A stretch of 64,000 bases of DNA. It comes from Trichobilharzia szidati (lineage: Eukaryota > Platyhelminthes > Trematoda > Strigeidida > Schistosomatidae). The position numbers and the translations under genes are program-made. Where the stretch lies: the NCBI GenBank assembly GCA_944472155.2, contig OX235279.1, positions 114,754,110 through 114,818,109 on the forward strand, given 5' to 3'. Under the pieces are notes generated by a model that worked only from the letters and a program-made list of their open reading frames with translations, did no database searches and was not told the DNA's origin. Shown piece by piece: positions 10,530-22,129 of the stretch. Every line of letters begins with the position of its first letter. Position 1 is the first letter of the stretch.

Positions 10530-10990
10530 AGTAGTTGTCATTGTGAATGGCTACCTCAATCGCTTAATCACAAAATCCATGAAACCTACAACACCCAGAC
10601 CGCCCACAGTCTTTGCGCCTAAATGACGTCTCTATCGGAATCTACAAAACTAATGAACGTGAAGTTTAAGCTATAATTGTTGACCTCATCAGTGTGTATC
10701 TATCAATTCTCTTGCTCATGTGGAGCTAGGTATATTGGCCGTACTCAGCGTTTGCTATCCAAACGTATGATTGGAGGCTTAGCCTCATCGTTTTATAAAG
10801 GTTACAAAATATCCGCCTGCAGAACTACTCTGGAATACCTGATCCAGATACATCAAGCGAAACCTCAAATCAGCTTCAAAGTCATCTACATGATACACGA
10901 GGATCTTGCTGAATGAGTAAAAATCAAACTTCTTCAAACCGCAGAAGCGATGGCAATTCACACGATAAATCGCGAACTCTGCATTTTAGT
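10530..10990 (+). pseudogene. Penelope-like GIY-YIG fragment
   Basis: The open frame 10677-10916 carries VCIYQFSCSCGARYIGRTQR, i.e. the two-strand core (YxF...YIG), two cysteines and the following arginine of Penelope-type GIY-YIG nucleases. The C-terminal TAEAMAIHTINRELCI block is read in a second frame at 10940-10985. It is related to the copies at 22.1-22.4 kb and 48.7-49.2 kb. The reverse transcriptase is missing, so it is a 5'-truncated relic. Confidence 0.75.
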
Positions 10991-11640
10991 GGCAGCCTGT
11001 TAGAACTTTGGGCTAGCTAAACTTCCATCTATGCATTGCATCTAATTTGTTTTTATTTTTCTCTGTCTACGGAAGTATGACATGAAATCGTGTTATATAC
11101 TCTCGGGAAGTTTTAGAATTTTTAAGACCAAGTGACTTTCAGTTTTCTAACAAAGCTAAGAAGAAGCATCACGACGGTTGGTAACGAAAATTAAAACGCA
11201 CACCTATACTTCGTATTAGTGTTCCTGTTATCACAAGTACCAACTACTGTTCTTTGCCGACCAAAATTATGCATATGTAATCTATCTTATCCTCTGATAC
11301 TTATCACAATACGGTTATAATCACGCTACAAAAAACTTGACTTCACGAGCCTTATTTTGACACTCTGTTTTTACTCAATGGTTTCATATTATTTAGACAA
11401 GATAGGTTTTCTTCCAAATAGATATGTGGTGGTGGGGTTGCAAATTTTATTCTTCCCCAGTGGTCGATTTCAAACAATGTATGCTTCACTTTCTCGATTG
11501 ACTTTATTGATTGTATTACAGTCAAATGTCGTCCCAAACACTCATCACAGCATAAATACATTTTTATCTGAAACATTTACGTTAACCCTGGCTGTTCCCC
11601 CTCGGATATGTCCAATTCTGTAGACAAATTCGCGGTTTTT
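10991..11640. other. No recognised feature
   Basis: Open frames on both strands at 11352-11623 overlap each other and contain no recognisable domain. Confidence 0.35.
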
Positions 11641-14425
11641 TCCTGCTGGTTATCTTGAGAATTCTCTGTCAATAGTCATTGGAGACTTCAATCCCCATGA
11701 CTGTTCTCTCCTTGAACCACTAAATCATGTTAACATTGTCATCTGCATTACTCGACTCGACAAAATACTTGATTTATTGTCCAATAATAATGTTGGAGTA
11801 AATGAAGCACTCAAACGTGCTCCAATACTGAATTCTGGTCATTGCATTATTCGAGTGTCGCCTCAAAATATATGACAAGTCGTACACAATTGTCTTTCCT
11901 CACCTTTGCAAGAAAACGCAACAGATTTCCTACTCACAGGAGAATATACATAATCTTGGATGGATACTGAATAACACTTACTGGGAACTATTTACTGAGC
12001 ATACATTGGATGATACAATCACTGATAAAATTTATTATCTTTAATTCTGTCTGTTGGTCGAAACAAACACTGTTCAAAAGATTTGACTGTTTGTCTTCAC
12101 CTCATCTCAAAGAGCTACACAGAGAAAAAGAATGGTTATATAAGTTTAAAGATAATTCTGAAATTTAAAGGATTAACATGCTAATTAAATTTGAAATCCG
12201 AAGTCTGAACGCTATTCGTAACCAAAGACTTTTATCAAGTGAAACTTCCTCAAGCATGTGAAGACTTTTTAGTGAAATTACTGGCAGTGGTAAGCAAAGT
12301 ATCATTGTTCCCTCTGTTGGTGTAAATAATCCTAAAACATCCTTCCTACCCCCTCCTACTGACGTTATCATTCCTAATCCTACAAATCATAAGGTAGTGG
12401 TTTTAACAATATTGATGTACTCAAATGTCTGAAATCTCTAAAACCTTCCAAAAGCCTAGGTCCCGATGGTGTACCTGTTGTTGTCCTAAAATGTGCTGAC
12501 ATTTTACGTTATCCTCTTACAAACATTCTCATCGCTTCTTTTTCCTCGCAGTAGCGTCCCCAGTACGACCACCTTCGGATCCTTAACACCCACCAACTCA
12601 GCGATGGCTTCAAAGTCCCACAAGAAGCTCCTTATGTCTCCCTCCTCGAAGGCAGCCCGTTATGGAATCTTCATTGTCTGGAGGCAGCGACACTAATTGA
12701 GACGGCAGAAGACGAAGACTTGGTAGGGGAATTTTCGTTTGGAAATTGGCATCTCTATAAAACCAAATTATGTATACCTTATCTGAAACGAAACATTTGC
12801 ACAGATCTTCGTGTTGTGGTACCTCTCGGCTTCATGTTGTGTTTCTTTCACGTCTCCATCGTATTCCCGCAACGCTGTATCATTTGCCCTCTCTGAAATC
12901 AAATGTATCCCCGTGCTATTTCATGTTTTTATGTCGATGAACGTCTCTTTACACACTACTGATAAATCTTATCAGTAGCACACTCAACACTGGTATTATT
13001 GTTGAAACTAGAGCTATTGCAATTATTTCTTCTTCAAAACTCATGGAGAAATTACTTTTACTCAACCTTGACAAGTTCCAATGACCCCAAACAGTTTGCA
13101 TATAGGCGGGACAAAAATACTTTAGATGCTGCTACTGTCTTACATCAGAATATTGTTTCCTGCTTATACGAAAGACGCATATATGTCCGATGTAGCTTTC
13201 TGGACTACACATCGACTTTTTACTCTGTACGCAGGTAAGAACGTTTTGCAAAATAAGCTTTCCCTGACACAAACCGAGTCCTAGACCGTTTATTGGTTGC
13301 ATTCTTATTTCTCTAATACGATATAGTATACTGTATATAAGGGTAAATCTCCTGTCTTGCTCACTGAAGCTGAAGTCATTCAAGGTGTTGTTTCCTCCCT
13401 TCTTCATTTTTATATCTTCTTACATGACTTGCTTCCTTCAAAAGAGATCAACTTCGTTAAATACGCTGATGATCTGACTGCCTCAATAGCCAGTTACGTC
13501 CCAATCTGACTGTTCCAAACTTGATATCCTTTTGTCGAACATCAAAAACCAGTAGTCTACGCTAAACAGTCTTACCCTATATCGACGTGATCTCCACGAC
13601 CTGGTCCGTTTACAATAAGATTGTAGATTTGAGGGCACTGAAACAGAAACCAAGTCAAGCATAAAATACCTTGGAATAGTTCCATCCTTTGACGTTTTCT
13701 GGTCGTCCCATATCTTGTCGACTTCTAAGAAAATGTTCCGTCTAACCTACTACATTAGGAAGTCAATTCAGTCAGGAATCACTTGGCGTCTACTTTTACA
13801 ATTTGTTAACTCTTACATGTTACCTGTTGTTCTTTATCGCTCCCTCTTAGTCTTTCCTGGGCTCCTCAAAAGGGATTGTGTCGTATTACGAAGGGTATTA
13901 AATGCTGTCAGTAAGGCAACTGGTGCGCTACTAAGTCACCTCGTTAATACTGTAGTCGACAGACATCTGAACTCATATGAGAAATGGCCTGAATCTGTAT
14001 TGCCTGACTCTCAAAACCCTCTCTATTCACAACTCTTCCCTAGCATCCATCAGGCAGTTAGAACTAGAAGTTATTACAAAAGATATGCTCGTACTGCCAA
14101 GTACAAAACGTTAACGATATCATATTTGACCCCCGTTCTATGTGATAGAGATGGTGTTACGCGTGAATCTTATAACTTACTATGGTGACATTATTAACAC
14201 TGTTGTCATATTTTACACTTTTTGTGAATTCTTGACTTTATTGCCACTAGTAATACAAAACACTGCTTTTATCAATCCTGGCTACGTATACCAAGTAGTA
14301 ATACTTTTGTTTTTGCTGATGTCGCGTAAATTAGATGCAGTATTGTAACAAATGCTGAGAATTCCACACTTTATCATAAGTAGTGCTTTGGAATAAACAA
14401 TATTATTATTATTATTACTATTATT
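11640..14425 (+). mobile_element. LINE-C, decayed plus-strand non-LTR retrotransposon
   Basis: Endonuclease remnants at 11650-11870 (IVIGDFNPHD... and a final NSGHCII where SDH is expected) are followed by reverse transcriptase blocks from 12390 to 14190 and a 3' end at about 14400 with an (ATT)n tail. Frames are broken many times. The (ATT)n tail fits CR1/jockey-type elements, which end in short repeats instead of poly(A). Fragments of the same family lie at 4205-4520, 27290-27925 and 29696-30011. Confidence 0.7.
12390..14190 (+). pseudogene. LINE-C reverse transcriptase, broken
   Basis: Visible in order: LKCLKSLKPSKSLGPDGVPV near 12420-12475 (fingers), NDPKQFAYRRDKNTLDAATV near 13080-13135, FLDYTSTFYSV near 13200 (motif A, catalytic Asp kept), NFVKYADDLTASI near 13455 (motif C, both Asp kept), and a C-terminal half in one open frame of 157 codons (13715-14188) with a TYYIRKSIQSGITWR-like block. 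The section 12500-12990 between fingers and palm does not read, and motif A and motif C are in different frames, so no functional enzyme is made. Confidence 0.7.
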
Positions 14426-14439
14426 ACCATAGGGGAGTT

Positions 14440-14989
14440 TGTTTAGAGACTGAACCTACAATCGACCAAATCTATCTTAACACCGGATACGTAAATTTCT
14501 TTGCTTGTAAATATGTCCAAACCAAGTTCATTTTTCACGGTTTGAAAAAATTTGGGCATTGGGTATATGATATTCATTATAATAAAGGTTTTTGTGTTTC
14601 CCAATGAATGGAAAACAAAACGATATTGTTTTCACTGACATTTCGTTATTTAATGCTAATAGCTTTATCAAAGTATTATTAAACCAGAATTTACAAAATC
14701 TCAGCATATATATAACAAACAGTTAGGGGGTGAGAAAATAGACTTAGGTCAAGTTAAAGGGACATATTGAAAGTAAAAGTAGCAATGACAAAGGTAATAG
14801 TACGTCTGTTATGATATCAAAATAAAGTTTACTAACTTGATCATCGTTCGTCATTCTGGGGGCATTTTTCGTTGTCAAGTTGGCCAATTGGTAAAGATAA
14901 CAAGTGTGTAAAATTATAAAACAGCGTGTGTTTACATAGTGAAATTGCTTATCACATTCGTGTTGATTTTGTCACTTCAGGGGGAGGGA
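14440..14989. other. No recognised gene
   Basis: AT-rich sequence between the LINE-C tail and the Penelope-like element. It could contain Penelope terminal sequence, but I could not define a terminal repeat. Confidence 0.35.
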
Positions 14990-16350
14990 GGTGTTGTAAC
15001 CAGGTCAGATTCTGTTTTAGTCCATCATTCCTATTCAGGCAATTTGGATTCCACTTGATATGAAGTGCTTCTGATATTAGACGTTCTTTGTGATTTCTGG
15101 ATTATTTCAATATTGTCAAAATCAACTTTGTGGCCTGATTCTATAGCGTAGACCTATGGCTGATGATTTTTCACGCTTTTCTAGTTCAACCGGATTTCTC
15201 GGTGGTCGAACAGATGCTCTATGGTGTTCATTTATTCTGATTACCTTGATTTCTCGAGATGTTTGTCCGATGTATATCACATCACATTCCAATCATTTTA
15301 TTTTATAGACACAATAAGATAGAGAATCTTTAGGGATTTGGTCTTTTTATATGGACAAGGTTGTTTCGTAGTGTGTCTGATGTTTTGAAGAAAACTCTAA
15401 TGTCGAGCTTATTGAGTACTCTTCTGATATCGTCTGACGTCTCTGCTCTATATGGAATGACGACTGTTGAGGTCCATGTTTTCGGAATGCGTTTCCGGCC
15501 ATACTTAATGTCTGTGTTGAATTTATTGATGAAGTTCCTTGGGTAGTTGTTTTGCTTGAGAGTTTCAGTAATGTTTGATATTTCTTCTTCTTTTTCTTTC
15601 TCATCCGTTATCAGAGAGTGTGCTCGTCTAAGAAGACTTGAAACAACTGAAACCTTTGCGCTGATGGGGTGTGATGATCTGAATATTTATTGGAGTGGGT
15701 TTCCTTCCTGAATATGGATATACTAAAATGCCCGTTTCCCCTCCTCTAAACTAGGCAGTCTAGAAATGGTAGTTCACCGACGTCTGATTCTGCTTCCAAA
15801 GTTAACCGGATTCTGGGAGATAAACAGTTTATTTTCTCCAGGAATGAACTGTGTAGATCTCGTTTTAGCACTACAAAAGTATCATCTACATATCTTAACC
15901 ATATTTTAGGAGTGAGTATGCTTGAAAAGGTGTTATTTTCGAATCTATTCTTGAAAACGTCAACGACTTTTGGGGAGACTGGTGAACCCATAGCAACACC
16001 ATTTGTCTGTCTATATAAACTGCCTTTAAATGTAGAAGAATTACTTTCTCTAGACAGGATTTCAAGCTCTTAATTGTTTCACTGGTGTCCAGTGGACATC
16101 TTTGTCATAGAGTTGTATCTGATTCTAGAAGACTGGAAATGATATCAAGACTTTCAGTAGTAGGGATACTAGTAAATAATGAGTTAATATCATAGCTTAA
16201 CATAATGTCTTCTTCATCAATTTCTGGGTGTTCTATTTCGGATTTGAAATAATATGAATTTCTTACAATATTTTGAGTGTTCTTTTGTAGTGGTTGTAGT
16301 ACCGAGAGTAAGTATTTAGAGAGGACTAAAACTAGCAGCGGTGTTCCGTC
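14990..16350 (-). mobile_element. Penelope-like element, minus strand, broken
   Basis: Reading right to left: LSYDINSLFTSIPTTESLDI near 16195-16140 (reverse transcriptase motif A of the Penelope type), the MGSPVSP block at 15991, RYVDDTFVVLKR at 15895-15860 (motif C), PFLDCLV near 15750, a linker at 15350-15600, then a decayed GIY-YIG nuclease (ND...VIYxS) near 15300-15270 and the C-terminal block SVYAIESGHKVDFDNIEII near 15160-15105. Frames change several times. It is a different family from the Penelope relics at 22 and 49 kb, since it has DINSLFTSIP instead of DVKSLFTNVP. Confidence 0.8.
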
Positions 16351-16366
16351 ACTCTAATGAGCATTA

Positions 16367-17310
16367 GTGGAGAAGCGGCTGAGTCAGACGAGGGAAAGGC
16401 TGAAAACCTCTCTGAATACTTCTGTGACGTCTTCTCGTACCACCCAGGGATATGGCGAGGTCACCGCCATTGCCACTCAGATGCCCTCAACTGTGGTAGA
16501 GCACACAAAGGTCCTCAAACTACTGTCTAAACTGAAGCCAGGTAAATCACCTGGATCCGATGGACTTCACCCTAAACTGTTAATTTCCCTGGCGGATATA
16601 ATATATATACCACTTACGGAGATTTTCCAAATGTCTCTGACCCAGGCTAAGCTACCCAGGGACTGGAAGGATGCCATTATAAGCCCTATCTTCAAAGACA
16701 GGAACAGACAATTGGTGTCTAACTACCGGCCGGTAAGTCTAACATGCATTACAGCAAAGGTGTTGGAAACTATTATAAGCGATCAGCTATCAGCTCATGT
16801 TGAAAAACATGGCTTGCTGGCGGTGGAACAGCATGGATTCTGACCAGGACGATCCTACTTGACAAACCTACTACTGGCTAAGGAAGACTGGGTTGAGGCC
16901 AGAGATAAAAACCTTCTGTTGGACGTAGCTTTTATCGATCTTAGTAAGGCATTCGACAAAGTATCCCGCTTAGGTCTGCTTAGTAAATTTAGAGGTTTCG
17001 GACTAGACCAATGCCTATGTGAGTGGTTTAGGGATTACCTAATGGATAGAAGGCAGGAGGTTAGAATTAACGGTGTACTATCAGGGTGGAAAGCAGTATC
17101 CAGTGGAGTGCCTCAGGCAACTGTATTAGGCCCTTTGCTATTCCTATTATACGTTAGTGAACTACCGGCGATTCTTACATCATCTTCATTATTATTTGCG
17201 GACGACATTAAGATCTGGAAAACTGTAAATAATAGCGAGGATAGGTTGGCCCTACAAACTGATCTAGATAAATTAGCTGAGTGATCGAACCTGGTTCGAA
17301 CATCATCATC
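16367..17310 (+). pseudogene. LINE-D reverse transcriptase, two nonsense codons
   Basis: A long stretch of one frame encodes LLSKLKPGKSPGSDGLHPKL, LPRDWKDAIISPIFKD, NYRPVSLTCITAKVLE, then VEQHGF and a TGA (16841-16843) where the family has the R of HGFRPGRS. After it come VAFIDLSKAFDKV (motif A), SSGVPQATVLGPLLFLLYV (motif B) and LLFADDIKIWK (motif C). A second TGA at 17282-17284 ends the frame. Catalytic aspartates are intact, so decay is recent relative to LINE-C. The family is related to but distinct from LINE-A. Downstream sequence switches abruptly to another repeat at 17311. Confidence 0.8.
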
Positions 17311-17480
17311 CGAGAGGCTTACGTGTAGTTGAAACAATGCTACTCCTAGCCAGAAAAAGTGAAAGAGACGTCTTCCTAATAACTTCTCTCAATTACGGTG
17401 GTTGGGGTTCATTGTTATTGGTCGAAGTTTATTATCACCTCTGTTGTCTTCATATTCACCTGAAGTCATATATTTGCTGC
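17311..17480. repeat. Dispersed repeat shared with 5700-5870 and 30992-31160
   Basis: GTGTAGTTGAAAC, GCCAGAAAAAGTGAAAGAGAC and TATTATCACCTCT-type blocks recur in the same order at 5720-5830. In the other location it is the low-coordinate end of an RTE-like fragment on the minus strand, so this may be another piece of that family. Confidence 0.6.
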
Positions 17481-17489
17481 CTTTATTGC

Positions 17490-17814
17490 CAATTCAGGTA
17501 GCATAACCTGCTAACCAGCGGATTATTTAGAACTCTAAGAAAGCACGACAGAGCTGCAAGTTCTCTCCAATCTCTCCCCCCCTCTCCGTAGATAACTGCA
17601 CTAAAAATATGTCCAGGTGGCAGGCGAGTGGTGATATAGTTGGAGGGACAAAATGACGCAAACTGGTGAAAGCATTCAGGAAGCCAGTCAGCCCAAGTGT
17701 CTTCTTTCGATGAAAGCAAGGTGAAGCATTGGGACGTGCAATGTTCGTACAATGTATGAAAGTGGCAAGTCTGCCCAGGATTCCAAAGAAATGAAAAGAT
17801 CCAGCATAGAAAAA
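17490..17814. other. No recognised feature
   Basis: No coding domain seen. An open frame on the minus strand (17483-17752) has no recognisable motif. Confidence 0.35.
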
Positions 17815-18169
17815 CTAGAAATCTGAAAGAGCAGGTGGAATGGATGTAGACTCAAAAGGAAGGCAAGTTACAATCACTCAATGTTATGCGCCTACAAACA
17901 ACTCAGAACAATAAGACAAGGAAGAGTTCTATAGACAACTACAAACAGTACTCGACAACATGCCAAATGTCGACATGAATGTTAAAATGAGAGTAGACAA
18001 TATAGAAAACAATTCAAATGAGTCGTGAGGCGAAAGGAATGATAATGGAGATCTCTTCACAGGCTTTCGCGCATTAAGTGACTGGATGTAGCATGTACAA
18101 ACATATGAATATCTACAAGGCGACATGCATTTTACCTGACGGACACAACAAACGCCAGGCAGACTTCAT

Positions 18170-18880
18170 CGCTAACTGACTGGCTTCAACTTAGAACTTT
18201 GCACAGATGTGCAGCGGTTCGAGTCGCCACACTCCATATCCTAACCACTTTACCACCGAGCCATATCACCAATTGCCTCCAACCATTGGTGTTTACCGTC
18301 CCGAGGAACCCAACCAGCAAGTCTACAACTTCCTATGTGACTTAAACTCACTGTTGTGGATTTCACTGACTGATGAGGTCAGCTCTCTCTTCCAACCTGA
18401 TCCTATGTCAGCTAGCTATCATTGCCCACTGTCGAGGAAGGCGATAGATGATGGCTAGGTATGTGTAACACATGTCCTAACCATCTCAATCGGTGTAACT
18501 TCACAACCCTCGTCCATTGATTTCCCCTCCTTACCTAACACTCCACAGAAGCCTAACTTCAAAATTGCTGACCCTATTATGCCACTTAACACAGGAGATA
18601 GAACGCAGATACAAATGATCAAAGACAGTTAGTCAGCCTCTTCCTGTCTTCCACTCTCAATGGCCATGTCTCGCTCACAGCCATAAAGGAGGACAGAGTG
18701 ACCTGTAGGAGTTCATTGCAGTCTCACGAAGGTGAAGATGCAATCTGCTAGATACAGAAACCGAAAGCGGAGCAATTGTGGGTTCGGTCCATTAACTAGT
18801 GCATGGAAACTTCTACGTCAAGCTGAAGGCCTTCGAAGCACCAGGAAACAAATCCCAATTCATATTCAACAGTCAGAAAC
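18170..18880. repeat. Sequence interrupting the RTE element, with tRNA-like boxes
   Basis: A B-box-like GGTTCGAGTC occurs at 18217-18226, and a complementary-strand A-box-like TGGTAAAGTGGTTAGG lies just beyond it at about 18243-18258. This resembles a rearranged tRNA-derived SINE. The remainder (18300-18800) shows no domain. An open frame at 18207-18458 has no recognisable product. Confidence 0.35.
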
Positions 18881-18977
18881 TGAAGGACAAAACTAAAAAG
18901 AATACCTTCCTTGCATGTATCGTAGCGATGTCCGAGACATTACTTTGCATCATTGAAGAGACCTACATGGAAGAACA

Positions 18978-20187
18978 ATGAAACTCTCTGGAAGTGATGT
19001 CTATCAAGCAACCAGGTCCCTACCCGGGAAGAGTTCAACACAGATGGAACCAATAAACTACCGTCAAGGGAACCTAATTACCAAAGAAGACAGACTAAAG
19101 AAACAATGGGCTGATCACTTCAAAGGATTCTTGAATCGACTATCAACTTCCACCCATCCAGAAATACATCACAACAGCACGCACAGAACTACCAGTGGAC
19201 ACCAATCCTGCAAAAAAGTAGAAGTCCTGGAAGTTATCAGGCTACTGAAGGCCAAGAAGACAGCAGGACTGGACGGAATTCCATCAGAAGCCCAGAAAAC
19301 GGATCGAGAAGAGCAGCGGATGTGTAGACAAGACTACTGCAAAAGTTCAAATGGAACGAAATGCAATTGAGGATGGGAAGAAGGGCTACGCTGTCAAACT
19401 ATCAAAGAAGAAAGACTTTAGTCTCTGCAAGAACTGACCAGGAATCAAACTCTTGTCTACACCAAATAAGATACCAAGTAGCATCATTCTATCGAGAAAT
19501 ATATACGCTGGGGATGCAGAACTCCAACCCGAACAACCTGGATTCATGGAAAACAAATCATGTGCTGATCAAATTGCAACTCTACGCGCCATCACCATAA
19601 TCAAAAAAAGCATAGAACGACAGTCGATACTCTACTTCAACTTCATCCACTCTGAAACGACCTTCGACAGCGTTGACCACGAAGTAATTTGGAAACTGCT
19701 CCAGCACTAAGAAGTGCCTCAAGACTTTATCAAGCTCATTCAACAGAAATATAACAATGTTAAAGGCCAAGTTATCCACAAGGGAAAACTCGGCGGAGCC
19801 TTTGAAGTGAAGACAGTAGTAAGACAAGGTTGCCCACTATCGCCCATGACATTCCTGTCTGTGGTGGACTGGATCATACAACAGACTATGGGGAGTGAGA
19901 AGTCAGCAATGCGTTGGGCCGATAAGAAGACTCTAGGAGATTTGGAATTCGTGGATGATTTACGTCTGGTGTCACACAAACTCGAAGATCTACAGGCGAA
20001 AACCAACAAGTTGGCAGAAGAAGCAGCAAGTATAGCACTTCAAGTAAACGTAAAGGAGACGGAGGTGATGAAGATAACCAAGCAACAACAACGACGGACA
20101 CCAATCACTGTTGACAGAATAAATCTGAACGAGGTCACTTCCTTCACTTACCCGGGCATCACGGATGAAGATGTTTATACGAGATAG
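18978..20187 (+). pseudogene. RTE-like reverse transcriptase, inactive
   Basis: Blocks in order: LITKEDRLKKQWADHFKGFL (19070-19130), EVIRLLKAKKTAGLDGIPSE (19230-19290), AELQPEQPGFMENKSCADQI (19518-19578), FNFIHSETTFDSVDHEVIWK (19637-19695), a stop at 19708-19710, GAFEVKTVVRQGCPLSP (19795-19845), LEFVDDLRLVSHKLEDL (19945-19995). The motif-A aspartate expected before the E..FDS block is a histidine (FIHSE), and frames shift near 19330 and 19450. The gene cannot make an active enzyme. Confidence 0.8.
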
Positions 20188-20190
20188 TAA

Positions 20191-20888
20191 AGGTACACCT
20201 TCATCACTCTGAAATCAATCTGCACGAAGCAAAACGAACCAGATTCGGATTTCCGACACCAATACCGAGTCAGTTTCTCTATGTGGTTCAGAAACTCCAA
20301 GCGTTTGGAAAACCAATTCGAACAGGCTGCAGGCTGTTATCAATAGCTGTCTTTGCTGACTTGATGCTGGCCAGTCGGAAAGGACTAGCAACAAGGAACC
20401 AATAAAGAACCTGTCACTCAAGCAAAATTCCGAAGGAAATAGAGACGGATCGGATACACATTGAGGATACCACAGTGACATCGGGTGTAAGGGCTTGGAG
20501 TGGAGCCCCAATACAACACGACCACTCGGGCTTCCGAGGGTGACATGGAAGATATCACGCGAGGATAAGATGAGAGAATATGGGCGATCGCGGGGCTAGC
20601 CAAAGAGCACCGTTGAGAGGAGGACAAAGTGGAAATGTGCTGTTGAAGCCCTACGTATCACTTTCAGACCAAAGGAATAATAATTATTACTATTCTTATA
20701 ATTAGCCACTTCTTGGTCTTAAAGTGCACTCACAAAATCGAAAAATATTCTTTGTAAAATATAATTAATAATTTCAAATCGTTATAATTCAGTGAGACTG
20801 ACGGAAACTCTTAAAGCTAATAAAATAACAAATACAAATAGAATGAATTCCGGGCATCTGATGAAAATATATGTGAAAAAGGTACAAT
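20191..20888. other. RTE 3' region, then AT-rich spacer
   Basis: Up to about 20690 this reads as the non-conserved C-terminal and 3' untranslated part of the RTE element. From 20690 to 20888 it is AT-rich and would be the 3' untranslated region of the minus-strand gene ending at 20889. I did not find an unambiguous AATAAA on the minus strand. Confidence 0.4.
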
Positions 20889-21628
20889 TTAAATTCTGTC
20901 GTCTTCGAAGATGGCATCTGATAGCTTAACTAACCAACACTTTGATGCAGGGTCGTCCTTTTCATCTTCGCATTTCGGCCACCAGGTATTGCACTTAGAG
21001 CGAACTTCTAGAGTGAGAAACAAGACAACAGAGCAATGTCACTAAGCGTACCTTTGTAGAATGAATTTGAAAAAGTCGAACAATCACTTCATATTTCAAC
21101 AGGTAAACAATTTTAAAATATCTGCTTACCTTTAGAGCATAAAAACGCAATAGCATCGTTAGTTGATCGAAGCTTTCCCAACTCGCCACTAGGAAACAGT
21201 TCAGCTAACCCTGTCGAAGAAGGATTGTCCTCATTTTCCAATTCAGAAACATCCTGACTGCTTGTTAGTCTCACTGATGATCTCGAACCTTTCACCACAA
21301 AATTATGAGAAAACAAAATATTGTGATATGGATAATCAGAAATAGGCACGACAGAAATGAGGCTATAAACTGAACGGAATGGTTTTGTAAGATATAATGC
21401 GCAAATAGAGAAAATTTCACACAGAACTTAGTATAAACCCACATAGTTCGTAGTCGCCGCACCCAAAGTGAAATTAATATGAGGGAGATACGTAAAACGA
21501 GTGGGTGTAGGAAAATGCAAAACAACATAATAAAGGCAACAGAACCACAGCACGAGAATTAAATACCATGTAAACGACCCATTCTGTGTTGCATTACTAA
21601 ACATTTCCGACTGTATCGTCGTTTGCAA
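20889..21628 (-). CDS. Probable host gene, three 3'-terminal exons, product unknown
   Basis: On the minus strand three exons fit together by phase. Exon 21567-21628 (62 nt; acceptor after TCTTTTCAG, donor GTATTT) is the weakest. Exon 21130-21288 (159 nt) ends at a GTAAGC donor. The intron 21008-21129 (122 nt) ends in a strong pyrimidine tract (TTGTTTCTCACTCTAG). Terminal exon 21007-20889 (119 nt) ends in TAA. The exon 2/3 junction makes a whole codon (G+AA) and keeps the frame open; so does exon 1/2 (G+GT). The product is hydrophilic, with SVRLTSSQDVSELENEDN in exon 2 and CNTWWPKCEDEKDDPASKC then WLVKLSDAIFEDDRI at the C-terminus. I recognise no family. Upstream exons are not visible; a Penelope-like element begins at 22130. 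Confidence 0.65.
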
Positions 21629-21659
21629 CTGAAAAGACCACATCTCTCTCACATAGATC

Positions 21660-22129
21660 ACATCAATGCAAGACTTCTACCAAGTATCGGTTTGATAATA
21701 GTTAACATCACTTAGCTAATGCAGAAAGTCACAATAGACAGTAGTTAAGTTATTCCTAGTGACCAGTTAGAGAATTCCTGACTTCAGCTCTACTTTGCCA
21801 ATTTCTCAAATAAGTACATTATATGTGAACGAAATGTGTGGACTTCAGAAATGTTCCGTCTGTGAGAGTTACCTCATAAAGATGGATACAGGAAGGCGAG
21901 GCCGATGCTGTTCATCACAAATATTCAGATACTCTATCATCACCATAATTAATGTTCGTTGAATAAAAGCCATCCATCTTTTCATGTAAGCAGTGAGTCA
22001 TACAAAAATTCGAAAAAAGCATTGTTAACAAAGTAGTACAACTTGGAATTACACCCAAAATAGAAGGAGGGGATGGAAAAGTTTTCTCTGTGTACATAAG
22101 TCAAGGTTTTCTATTCGGATCGCTAAGGT
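21660..22129. other. No certain feature; possible intron of the minus-strand gene
   Basis: A minus-strand open frame (21915-22097) includes MTHCLHEKMDGFYSTNINYG, but I could not pair it with convincing splice sites in phase with the exon at 21567-21628. Confidence 0.3.

Larger units (their letters stand above)
17815..20690 (+). mobile_element. RTE-like non-LTR retrotransposon, plus strand, dead
   Basis: An endonuclease remnant (17830-18180) with the RTE signature QCYAPTNNSEQ...KEEFYRQLQ and ERNDNGDLFTGF is separated from the reverse transcriptase (from about 18880) by 600-700 bp of other sequence that includes a tRNA-like portion. The reverse transcriptase runs to 20187. A 3' region to about 20690 ends in ATAATAATTATTAC. 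SR2-like RTE elements are established in schistosomes; I assign only the clade. Confidence 0.7.
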
